In this document: positions 1 to 4,799 of the stretch, piece by piece
Numbering within the stretch: the first letter of the stretch is position 1
Layout of the letters: every line of letters begins with the position of its first letter
Assembly: GCA_020342025.1 (NCBI GenBank)
Contig: CP070840.1
Location: forward strand, 1,359,117 to 1,364,620
DNA length: 5,504 nucleotides
Source of the DNA: Deltaproteobacteria bacterium
GTDB taxonomy: Bacteria; Desulfobacterota; DSM-4660; Desulfatiglandales; HGW-15
Direction: 5' to 3'
The notes under the pieces: generated by a model
Databases searched by the model: none
Told to the model about the DNA's origin: nothing
What the model saw: the letters and a program-made list of their open reading frames with translations, nothing else
Position numbers and translations under genes: made by a program

Positions 1-201
1 ATAGACCTTTATGAAGGTCTCCTGGGCAGAATCGTTCGCTTCCTCGTAATCTCCAAGCAGCCGGTAGCACAAATTGAACAGCCGATCTTTGTGTTTGAGG
101 ACTAGCCTGTCGAATGCAACCTTGTCTCCCTCATGAAAGGCCCTGATCAGTGCGGCATCTTCCCTGGGCTCACCGGCAGGCTTTTTGATGTCTTCATTCA
201 T
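1..201 (-). CDS. ECF-family RNA polymerase sigma factor, N-terminal part (cut by window edge)
   Basis: Reading from an ATG at 201 leftwards gives 67 open codons that run off the window. Residues about 16-35 (ALIRAF-HEGDKVAFDRLV) and 39-67 (DRLFNLCYRLLG, then DYEEANDSAQETFIKVY) match sigma-70 region 2 of the extracytoplasmic-function class: the 'R-x-G-D-x-x-A-F' entry helix and the 'A-x-D-x-x-Q-E-T-F-x-K-V' segment that binds the RNA polymerase beta' clamp helices. The rest of region 2 (-10 recognition) and region 4 lie outside the window, as would any anti-sigma gene downstream. The start is not certain: no good Shine-Dalgarno site precedes the ATG at 201, and the frame stays open upstream with another in-frame ATG at 246. 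The 201 start gives a normal-looking ECF N-terminus. The gene lies 143 bp downstream of the membrane-protein gene on the same strand. Family call is firm; target promoters are unknown. Confidence 0.85.
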   Translation of the reverse strand, partial: MNEDIKKPAGEPREDAALIRAFHEGDKVAFDRLVLKHKDRLFNLCYRLLGDYEEANDSAQETFIKVY

Positions 202-286
202 CCAGTTTAGACAACTTCTGTGTTGAAATGTTCCATGCGTTGGCATTTTTGCAGGACATGCTCACATGGAGAACAATGACTATCCG

Positions 287-333
287 CATGGAGGCTGTCG
301 GAAAATGCCCATCTGCCGTTCGGCAGCCTCATG
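287..333. repeat. Stem-loop between membrane-protein gene and sigma-factor gene
   Basis: GAGGCTG at 291-297 pairs perfectly with CAGCCTC at 324-330, and CATG-like flanks extend the match with a one-base bulge. A second, competing dyad, CTGCCG-TT-CGGCAG, lies at 313-326. On the minus strand the structure starts about 11 bases after the stop of the membrane-protein gene. It is not followed by a T-run in that direction, so it is not a textbook intrinsic terminator. It could be a weak terminator, an mRNA 3' end stabiliser or of no function. Confidence 0.4.
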
Positions 334-344
334 AGTATCTCATT

Positions 345-884
345 TTAGTCTATGTGTGACCACTCTTTGGTTTCAAATTTGTATGTTCTCCTGCCGAAAG
401 GGGGAGCTTCTGCCCACATGAGGCTGTGGTAGTCTTTGTGATGCAGATAGTAGTATTTAGTGGAGGTCAATCGAACGGCCGAACTGGGCACTTTGGACAA
501 GAATTGGGGGACCAGGTCCTCCAAACGTTCGGGATATTTCCCCTGTTCCACACGGTAAGCCTCAACTGCCTTGATGATCAGTCTTGCGTTCACATGGCCC
601 AAATGCCTATTGAACATGAACGTACTCAGAATGGCAATAACGGTCAAACAGAGTGCCAGGGACCTGATGCCATACTTTACCACAATGGCACGGTCACCTT
701 TACGGCGCCAAAGAAACGCCACAAAGTTGGTCAACATGAAGACAACACAAAGGAAGGTGCCCAAGCTAGGCAGCCCTATGAGCTGCGCGTCCAAGAAATA
801 GAGCAGCGCACAGACCACCAGGGTCCACACAAAATGTCTCGGGCGCTTTTTCTTCTTCACCTTATTAGGGATGTCCGGGGTCAC
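345..884 (-). CDS. Three-TM membrane protein with GspG/pseudopilin-like C-terminal segment, function unknown
   Basis: This encodes 179 residues. It starts at a GTG (884) preceded by AGGA at 891-894 with a 6-base spacer. A basic N-terminus (KVKKKKRPR, residues 8-16) is followed by three hydrophobic segments at about 18-33, 38-58 and 73-91, with a positive loop RRKGDR (60-65) between the second and third. The soluble tail begins right after TM3. Residues 99-133 (NARLIIKAVEAYRVEQGKYP, then ERLEDLVPQFLSKVP) strongly resemble the segment after the hydrophobic helix in major type II secretion pseudopilins ('A-x-x-x-x-AlxxYrxxxGxYPxxLxxLvp'). The prepilin peptidase motif (G-FTLxE) is absent and there are two extra helices, so it is not a normal pseudopilin. 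The tail is rich in Tyr, His and Trp. It most likely sits in the inner membrane with the tail outside. The sigma-factor gene follows 143 bp downstream. I do not recognise a characterised family. Confidence 0.75.
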   Translation of the reverse strand: MTPDIPNKVKKKKRPRHFVWTLVVCALLYFLDAQLIGLPSLGTFLCVVFMLTNFVAFLWRRKGDRAIVVKYGIRSLALCLTVIAILSTFMFNRHLGHVNARLIIKAVEAYRVEQGKYPERLEDLVPQFLSKVPSSAVRLTSTKYYYLHHKDYHSLMWAEAPPFGRRTYKFETKEWSHID

Positions 885-992
885 CTTAAGTCCTGTTCCT
901 CTTTCGCCCCTCGGATGGGATACCCTTCAAGCCTGAGGGTAAAATACACGAGGGATTGCTGGGAACGTTTTTTTTAAGAGGGTTTGGCGATC

Positions 993-1553
993 TCAAAAGC
1001 GGTTGTAGTGGACGCACTCCTCAAGACTTTTCCTGGGCTTGGCATCAGGAATGACCTCCGGAACACCGATCCTCAGGACGGCGGCGATGTCATAAGTCTC
1101 TGGAACCCCCAGCATTTCCTTTATGGGGCCCTGTGCAGGGAGCCCGAAGTAGGCAGGGCTCATCCCCAGACCCTCGGCACTGGCAGCAAGCCAGATAGTG
1201 GTAATGCAGTTCCAGGAAGACTCAATGGGCAGCCTTTTCTCTTTGTCGCAGATGAGCGCCACTGCCACGGAATGGGTAAACGCATCTCTCTGGGCACCGG
1301 CCAACTGCTCGGCCTCCTCCTGGGGTAAATTAGAGGCAAGAAGCCCCTGCATGTTATGATCATACTTATGCTGGGCAAGCTTCTTGATCATATCCCGGTC
1401 CGTGACCACAATGAATTCCCAGGGCTGCTGATTAAAAGCAGACGAGGCCTGAAGGCCCGCCTCCAGTATCTTTTCTAGTTTATCCTGGGGAACTTCCACA
1501 TCCTTGAACTTATGCACGTTTCTGCGTACGCGAATCGCCTCATAAATATCCAC
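993..1553 (-). CDS. Nitroreductase-family FMN oxidoreductase
   Basis: This encodes 186 residues from a GTG at 1553, a normal length for short nitroreductases. AAAGGAG at 1561-1567 sits 7 bases before that GTG; the reading frame is open further upstream to 1622, but that extension overlaps the promoter and lacks family similarity. The family marks appear in order: RVRRNVHKF at 8-16 (the FMN-phosphate RRSxRxF motif, with Asn and His substitutions), ASSAFNQQPWEF at 36-47 (APSxxNxQPW motif), a helix AASAEGLG at 123-130, and a C-terminal IGVPE (162-166) followed by KPRKSLEE near 172-179. Members bind FMN as homodimers and reduce nitroaromatics, quinones or enoate-type substrates with NAD(P)H; some act in other chemistries. 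The native substrate cannot be told. The gene is divergent from the dehydrogenase gene starting at 1829 and shares its control region, which hints at shared regulation only. The family call is very secure. Confidence 0.93.
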   Translation of the reverse strand: MDIYEAIRVRRNVHKFKDVEVPQDKLEKILEAGLQASSAFNQQPWEFIVVTDRDMIKKLAQHKYDHNMQGLLASNLPQEEAEQLAGAQRDAFTHSVAVALICDKEKRLPIESSWNCITTIWLAASAEGLGMSPAYFGLPAQGPIKEMLGVPETYDIAAVLRIGVPEVIPDAKPRKSLEECVHYNRF

Positions 1554-1560
1554 GAGTGTT

Positions 1561-1567
1561 CTCCTTT
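1561..1567 (-). promoter_or_regulatory. Shine-Dalgarno site deciding the GTG start of the nitroreductase gene
   Basis: On the minus strand AAAGGAG lies 7 bases upstream of the GTG at 1553. It supports that start over upstream in-frame codons, which would place the coding region over the promoter. Confidence 0.8.
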
Positions 1568-1593
1568 GTATAGATAATTGTTTTGTCTTTTTT

Positions 1594-1622
1594 CCTATAC
1601 TCAGAACCCGATAAAATTTCAA
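1594..1622 (-). promoter_or_regulatory. Sigma-70-type promoter for the nitroreductase gene
   Basis: Reading the minus strand, TTGAAA (1622-1617) is separated by 17 bases from TATAGG (1599-1594), giving 5/6 and 4/6 matches to the -35 and -10 consensus at ideal spacing. The expected transcription start is about 1586-1588, leaving a leader of about 35 bases before the GTG. This is a sequence prediction only. Confidence 0.6.
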
Positions 1623-1647
1623 GCTGGAAGTGTTGCCTTCAGACCCA

Positions 1648-1713
1648 CCCCCCTATCGAGTAGGGGGCAAGCCCTGCCCCATTGCCGCGATATTTCAAGC
1701 GGCCTTATAGGCC
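1648..1713. repeat. Cluster of four overlapping inverted repeats in the divergent control region
   Basis: Four dyads are packed in 66 bases. CCCCCTA (1649-1655) pairs with TAGGGGG (1661-1667) around a 5-base loop. GGGGCA (1664-1669) pairs with TGCCCC (1675-1680), which shares bases with the first stem so the two exclude each other. GCCGC (1684-1688) pairs with GCGGC (1699-1703). GGCCT (1701-1705) pairs with AGGCC (1709-1713). A run of seven Ts follows at 1725-1731. The cluster lies upstream of both predicted promoters (nitroreductase leftward, TTGACA rightward), so it may act at the DNA level, as a terminator for an unseen transcript, or not at all. Confidence 0.5.
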
Positions 1714-1733
1714 CCTGGAATCCATTTTTTTGC

Positions 1734-1762
1734 TTGACAAAAAAGCCCCCCATAGATACATC
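1734..1762 (+). promoter_or_regulatory. Likely promoter of the rightward operon: consensus -35, poor -10
   Basis: TTGACA at 1734-1739 is a perfect -35 box. At 17-base spacing the -10 position (1757-1762, TACATC) matches only 3 of 6 consensus bases; TATACA at 1764 is better but 24 bases away. A strong -35 with a weak -10 is compatible with a regulated promoter. It would drive the dehydrogenase gene starting at 1829 with a leader of about 60 bases. Confidence 0.4.
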
Positions 1763-1790
1763 GTATACACAGATGTGCATAAACTGCACA
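1758..1790. promoter_or_regulatory. Candidate operator dyads overlapping or following the promoter
   Basis: Two nested or adjacent dyads occur here. ACATC (1758-1762) and GATGT (1772-1776) flank a GTATAC palindrome at 1763-1768. TGTGCA (1774-1779) and TGCACA (1785-1790) form a perfect 6-bp dyad with a 5-base spacer. Their place at and just after the -10 region is where a repressor would bind. The GTATAC core recalls GntR-type operators, but no regulator gene is in the window, so the binding protein is unknown. Confidence 0.4.
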
Positions 1791-1828
1791 ATTGAGCATG
1801 CAGGTGGAGCCCATCTGAGAGGAATTCC

Positions 1829-2812
1829 ATGTACAAGGTTTTACTATCAGAACCCATAGATGGGGCGGGCATGAGGGTCTTGGAAGGAAGGACTGAAGTT
1901 GTCATCAGCCCTGACCCTTCGGGGGACTCTGTTAGTCGACTCCTTCAGGATGCCGATGCCCTGATCTTACGAACAGCCACGCAGGTCACCCGGGAGATGA
2001 TCGAAAGGGCATCTCGGCTTAAGGTCATTTCGCGCACCGGTGGCGGTCTGAACAACGTAGATGTTGAAGCGGCCACGGATTGTCATGTGGTGGTCTGTGG
2101 CGTGAAAGGCGCCCAGGACCGATCAGTGGCCGAGCATACGGTTGCCATGATGGGGGCGTTGGCCAAACACTTCTCCTACCTGGGGGATGAAACACGAAGG
2201 GGGAACTTCAGATCCCGCTATGAGTACCGCCCCATGAACCTTGCCGGGAATAGGGTGGGACTGATCGGCCTGGGGCGCATAGGCCGTATTGTGGCCGAGA
2301 TCTGTGCCAAGGGTCTCCATATGGACGTTCTTGCCTATGACCCTTACGTGGCACCTGAAACCTCAGGCGCAAAGGCTATCACCTTTTCCAAAGATATGGC
2401 GGAGGTGATAAAAACGGCCGATTTCCTCTCCCTCCATGTACCGCTCACAGAACAGACCCGCGGGCTTATGGGTAAGGAGCAACTTGCCTTGATGAAGCCC
2501 ACCGCCTTCCTCATCAATACGTCCCGCGGTGAAGTGATTCAGGAAGGCGCGCTGGTTGAAGCCTTGAAAAATGGTCAGATTGCAGGCGCGGGACTGGATG
2601 TGTTTGAGAGGGAGCCCCCTGATACAGGAAATCCCCTCTTCCAGCTCGCGAACGTGATTGTAACCCCCCACAGCGCCGCACTCACTAAAGATACGGTAGC
2701 TAAACTTGCCCAGGGCGCGGCTGAAAACGCTATCCGCGTCCTTGAGGGGAAAGAACCCTCTTACAGCGCCAACTGGGAGATGCTCCAGTCCAAGGTAAGT
2801 CAAGAGCAATAA
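1829..2812 (+). CDS. D-isomer-specific 2-hydroxyacid dehydrogenase (phosphoglycerate dehydrogenase-like, no ACT domain)
   Basis: This encodes 327 residues from an ATG preceded by GAGAGGA (1817-1823, 5-base spacer). It should interconvert a D-2-hydroxy acid and a 2-oxo acid using NAD(H) in the cytoplasm. The N-terminal catalytic lobe opens with MYKVLLSEPIDGAG and carries the RTGGGLNNVD loop at 69-78. The Rossmann domain has GLGRIG at 147-152 and an acidic residue, Asp171, in LAYDP that favours NAD over NADP. The catalytic triad is complete: Arg233 in NTSRGEV, Glu262 in LDVFEREPP and His281 in TPHSAA; the Arg-Glu spacing of 29 equals that in SerA. There is no C-terminal ACT domain, so serine feedback control is not expected. 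The loop at 69-78 differs from the common RAGVGxDNID. It is the first gene of the rightward set; 49 bp separate it from the creatininase-family gene. True serine synthesis is possible, but the catabolic neighbours suggest another substrate. Confidence 0.92.
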   Translation: MYKVLLSEPIDGAGMRVLEGRTEVVISPDPSGDSVSRLLQDADALILRTATQVTREMIERASRLKVISRTGGGLNNVDVEAATDCHVVVCGVKGAQDRSVAEHTVAMMGALAKHFSYLGDETRRGNFRSRYEYRPMNLAGNRVGLIGLGRIGRIVAEICAKGLHMDVLAYDPYVAPETSGAKAITFSKDMAEVIKTADFLSLHVPLTEQTRGLMGKEQLALMKPTAFLINTSRGEVIQEGALVEALKNGQIAGAGLDVFEREPPDTGNPLFQLANVIVTPHSAALTKDTVAKLAQGAAENAIRVLEGKEPSYSANWEMLQSKVSQEQ

Positions 2813-2846
2813 CCAAAAAGAGATGAACAAATGATCATTATCCAAT

Positions 2847-2855
2847 AAAGGAGGT
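2847..2855 (+). promoter_or_regulatory. Near-perfect Shine-Dalgarno site of the creatininase-family gene
   Basis: AAAGGAGGT lies 6 bases before the ATG at 2862. It contains the full AGGAGGT anti-Shine-Dalgarno match and is the strongest ribosome-binding site in the window, which suggests high translation of this gene relative to its neighbours. Confidence 0.8.
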
Positions 2856-2861
2856 ACTACA

Positions 2862-3716
2862 ATGGCGGATGAAATGTGGACATATGCCATGGAACAAATG
2901 TCTTATCCGGACGTCAAAGAGGTTCTTAAGAGAACAGATGTGGCCTTTATCCCAATTGGGAGCCAAGAAAAACATGGACCACATATTCCTTTGGCCACCG
3001 ATTCTATCGTGACCATCCAGGTCACCAAGAGGGCAGCCAAGAAGGCAAGAGTCCCTTATACCCCTCTCATCCCCGTCGGTTATTCACCACATCACATGGG
3101 TGTGGTTAACGACGGTGTGGGGACCCTCTCCTTTTCCGGAGAGACCCTCAGACGGATTATCTATGAGATCGGCCGATGTCTTATTTTTCATGGATTCAAC
3201 AAGCTCATCTATATCAGCCACCACGCCTCCAATAACAAGGTAGTAGATGAGGTGCTTCGTCGGTTAGGCTATGAGACCGGTTGTTTTTGCTGCTGGTACA
3301 TGACGCCCACAGAACGGAAGATACAGGTGGTGCAGGAGATATTTGAAGAGAAGGTGGCGTGGCACTCCGGGGAGCTGGAGACTTCCACGAGTCTGGCCCA
3401 CGATGAACGATGCGTGCATATGGAAAGGGCGCACGCGCACACGGCCCATGCCCCGAAATGGATGGGGCCGGCGTTCGCCAAAACAGATGGCGTGCCCACT
3501 GTCATCTTTCAGGGGTCAGAAAACATCTGGGTTCCCATGGAGCATCATGAGTATGTGGAGGAGGCGACCATTGGAGACCCGTTCCTTGGAAGCAAGGAAA
3601 AGGGTGAGAAGTACTTTGAAAAGGCCTCTGACAATCTTGCGGACTTCGCAGAAGAGATCAAAAAGATCAAGATTAAGATAAAAGATCGCAACTACGATGT
3701 AAGATCATGGAGATAA
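2862..3716 (+). CDS. Creatininase-family metal-dependent hydrolase
   Basis: This encodes 284 residues, close to the usual 240-270 plus a basic tail. The hallmark stretch PIGSQEKHGPHIPLATD (31-47) matches the family's P-x-GSxEqHGpHLPlxTD and gives metal ligands Glu36, His38 and Asp47. The next family motif, normally NGHGGN, reads SHHASN at 119-124, so His121 takes the ligand place while the glycines are lost. HSGELETS at 168-175 matches HAGExETS. Known members hydrolyse amide bonds (creatinine to creatine, a formamide in deazaflavin/riboflavin synthesis) or act in mycofactocin maturation; the substrate here is open. Oddities are a Cys-rich stretch CFCCW at 141-145, a His-rich stretch HAHTAHAP at 191-198, and a Lys/Ile alternating tail (KKIKIKIK, 267-274). 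It lies between two oxidoreductases of the presumed operon, so a catabolic amide-opening role is a reasonable inference. Family call firm, reaction uncertain. Confidence 0.9.
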   Translation: MADEMWTYAMEQMSYPDVKEVLKRTDVAFIPIGSQEKHGPHIPLATDSIVTIQVTKRAAKKARVPYTPLIPVGYSPHHMGVVNDGVGTLSFSGETLRRIIYEIGRCLIFHGFNKLIYISHHASNNKVVDEVLRRLGYETGCFCCWYMTPTERKIQVVQEIFEEKVAWHSGELETSTSLAHDERCVHMERAHAHTAHAPKWMGPAFAKTDGVPTVIFQGSENIWVPMEHHEYVEEATIGDPFLGSKEKGEKYFEKASDNLADFAEEIKKIKIKIKDRNYDVRSWR

Positions 3717-3782
3717 GAATGTTGCAGGCTCGGATGAAAGTTTGTCTCGGGCCCACTGGTCAAGTTTCGGGGGATGATGACG

Positions 3783-4550
3783 ATGAGACTCAAGGATAAG
3801 GTCGCTTTTATTACCGGCGCTTCAGGGGGATTGGGAAAAAATTTCTGCAGGGCTTTCCTTCAAGAAGGCGCGAAGATCTGTGTCACAGATGTGGGAAAAG
3901 AGATGGTGGATTTTACTGTTGCGGAACTGGATTCTCCAGGCTCTGCTATTGGGGCTGTGGTGGACGTGTGCCAACGTCCGGCCATCGAGGCGGCCGTCTC
4001 CAGGATTGTGGAAGAATTTGGCCGACTGGATATTCTGGTCAATGTGGCAGGTGGGGCCCTTCACACCCCCCACAAATTTGAAGAGATTGATGAAGGGGCC
4101 TGGGACAAGGTGGTGGATGTTAACCTGAAAGGGACGTATCTTTGTTCTCAGGTGGTTGTTGAACAATTCAGAAAACAGGGTGGAGGGGGAAAAATTGTGA
4201 ACATATCCGCCCTGGCAGGAAGGTGGTTGGGGTCCCTGGCGGGCTGCCATTACACGGCCGCGAAGGCGGGGGTAATCGGTCTGACAAGACATCTCGCCCA
4301 TGAACTGGGGCCTGAGGGTATTTATGTGAATGCCATCGCACCTACCATCACCCTCGCCAGCCAGCGCGTCATAGATCTGTGGGATGCCAGGCCAGAGGAA
4401 CACAAACAGAAGATTTTGTCTGGAATTCCCCTGAGGCGCCTATGCACCCCTGAGGAGGTTGCGGCCGGGGTGATCTTCCTCTGTACCGATGAAGCGAGCT
4501 ACATGACGGGGGTTACGCTGGATATTAATGGGGGGCGATTTTTCAGCTAG
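3783..4550 (+). CDS. SDR-family NAD-dependent oxidoreductase (FabG-like fold)
   Basis: This encodes 255 residues from the ATG at 3783 (MRLKDKVAFITG, the usual SDR opening). In-frame ATGs at 3774 and 3777 are possible, but the G-run at 3769-3773 abuts them, while it stands 9 bases from 3783. It is a classical SDR with every key element: TGASGGLG (11-18) for the dinucleotide, Asp36 at the end of the second beta strand favouring NAD(H), Asp61-Val62, NVAG (87-90), and the tetrad Asn114, Ser142, Tyr157 and Lys161 (YTAAK). The post-catalytic PG motif is replaced by APT (186-188). The C-terminus DINGGRFFS is typical. Members oxidise secondary alcohols or reduce ketones. It follows the creatininase-family gene after 66 bp, consistent with one transcript. 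NAD preference suggests oxidation of a hydroxylated intermediate, but the substrate cannot be read from sequence. Confidence 0.93.
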   Translation: MRLKDKVAFITGASGGLGKNFCRAFLQEGAKICVTDVGKEMVDFTVAELDSPGSAIGAVVDVCQRPAIEAAVSRIVEEFGRLDILVNVAGGALHTPHKFEEIDEGAWDKVVDVNLKGTYLCSQVVVEQFRKQGGGGKIVNISALAGRWLGSLAGCHYTAAKAGVIGLTRHLAHELGPEGIYVNAIAPTITLASQRVIDLWDARPEEHKQKILSGIPLRRLCTPEEVAAGVIFLCTDEASYMTGVTLDINGGRFFS

Positions 4551-4586
4551 TAAATCGTTGCGTTTTTTAGCGTTACAAATTGACAC

Positions 4587-4709
4587 GTCATTGCGAGCCC
4601 TTCGAGTTCCTCAGGGTAAACTCCGCGAAGCAATCTCTCCTTGTTAACGAAAGTGTTTTTGAGAGGCTACATCGAGATTGCCGCGTCGCTTTCGGCTCCT
4701 CGCAATGAC
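4587..4709. repeat. 123-bp palindromic repeat element (MITE/REP-like) with 11-bp perfect terminal inverted repeats
   Basis: The ends are GTCATTGCGAG (4587-4597) and CTCGCAATGAC (4699-4709), an exact 11-bp inverted repeat. Inside, GCAATCTC (4630-4637) pairs exactly with GAGATTGC (4674-4681). The left arm carries a further nested hairpin: CTTC plus GAGTT (4600-4608) with AACTC (4619-4623) and GAAG (4627-4630). The right arm has GCCG (4680-4683) with CGGC (4693-4696). The whole can fold as a branched cruciform. It has no coding capacity. Repeats with TCATTGCGAG ends and internal GCAATCTC blocks are, to my knowledge, common as dispersed copies in several bacterial groups; copy number in this genome cannot be seen. 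No clear target-site duplication flanks it. It lies between the SDR and aldolase genes, where its transcript could terminate or stabilise mRNA. Confidence 0.8.
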
Positions 4710-4710
4710 A

Positions 4711-4740
4711 GTATTGTTGCACTGGTTTAGACAACAATAC
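4711..4740. repeat. Perfect 9-bp dyad next to the palindromic repeat
   Basis: GTATTGTTG (4711-4719) is exactly complementary to CAACAATAC (4732-4740), with a 12-base spacer. It begins one base after the repeat element ends. No T-run follows, so it is not a standard terminator on the plus strand. It could be an operator for the aldolase gene at 4800 or an outer part of the mobile repeat. A weak promoter-like pair, TTGTTG (4714-4719) and TACACT (4738-4743) at 18-base spacing, overlaps it. Confidence 0.5.
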
Positions 4741-4785
4741 ACTAGCAAGTAAACGCGCACCCCCAACGCCTGAGTGAAGGCATAC

Positions 4786-4795
4786 GGAGAAGGAG
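4786..4795 (+). promoter_or_regulatory. Double Shine-Dalgarno site deciding the GTG start of the aldolase gene
   Basis: GGAG at 4786-4789 and AAGGAG at 4790-4795 stand 10 and 4 bases before the GTG at 4800. They make the GTG a better start than the ATG at 4818, which lacks a comparable site. Confidence 0.65.
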
Positions 4796-4799
4796 AAAA

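Noticed and set aside
205..215. GTTTAGACAAC, repeated at 4725-4735
   Set aside because: An 11-base match between two places in 5.5 kb is expected by chance, and the flanks differ.
921..941. TACCCT/AGGGTA dyad as terminator or operator
   Set aside because: It is only 6 bp with a 9-base loop, has no T-run on the minus strand after it and no fitting promoter; too weak to call.
968..975. Run of eight Ts as an intrinsic terminator
   Set aside because: It is a T-run only on the plus strand, where no gene ends nearby, and no GC-rich stem precedes it. For the minus-strand genes it is an A-run.
426..977. Long plus-strand reading frame of 183 codons
   Set aside because: It lies antisense to the membrane-protein gene, its product has no recognisable domain and low-complexity polar composition, and no ribosome-binding site precedes it. 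The opposite strand has clear membrane helices and a pilin-like segment.
2363..2890. Minus-strand reading frame of 175 codons
   Set aside because: It overlaps the NAD and catalytic region of the dehydrogenase gene antisense and runs into the next gene; no family signature.
3734..3799. Short 21-codon frame that overlaps the SDR start, a possible leader peptide
   Set aside because: It has only a weak ribosome-binding site, no codon runs typical of leader peptides and no attenuator-like hairpin after it.
3822..4403. Minus-strand reading frame of 193 codons
   Set aside because: It is antisense to the SDR gene, whose motifs are complete; the antisense product shows no family signature.
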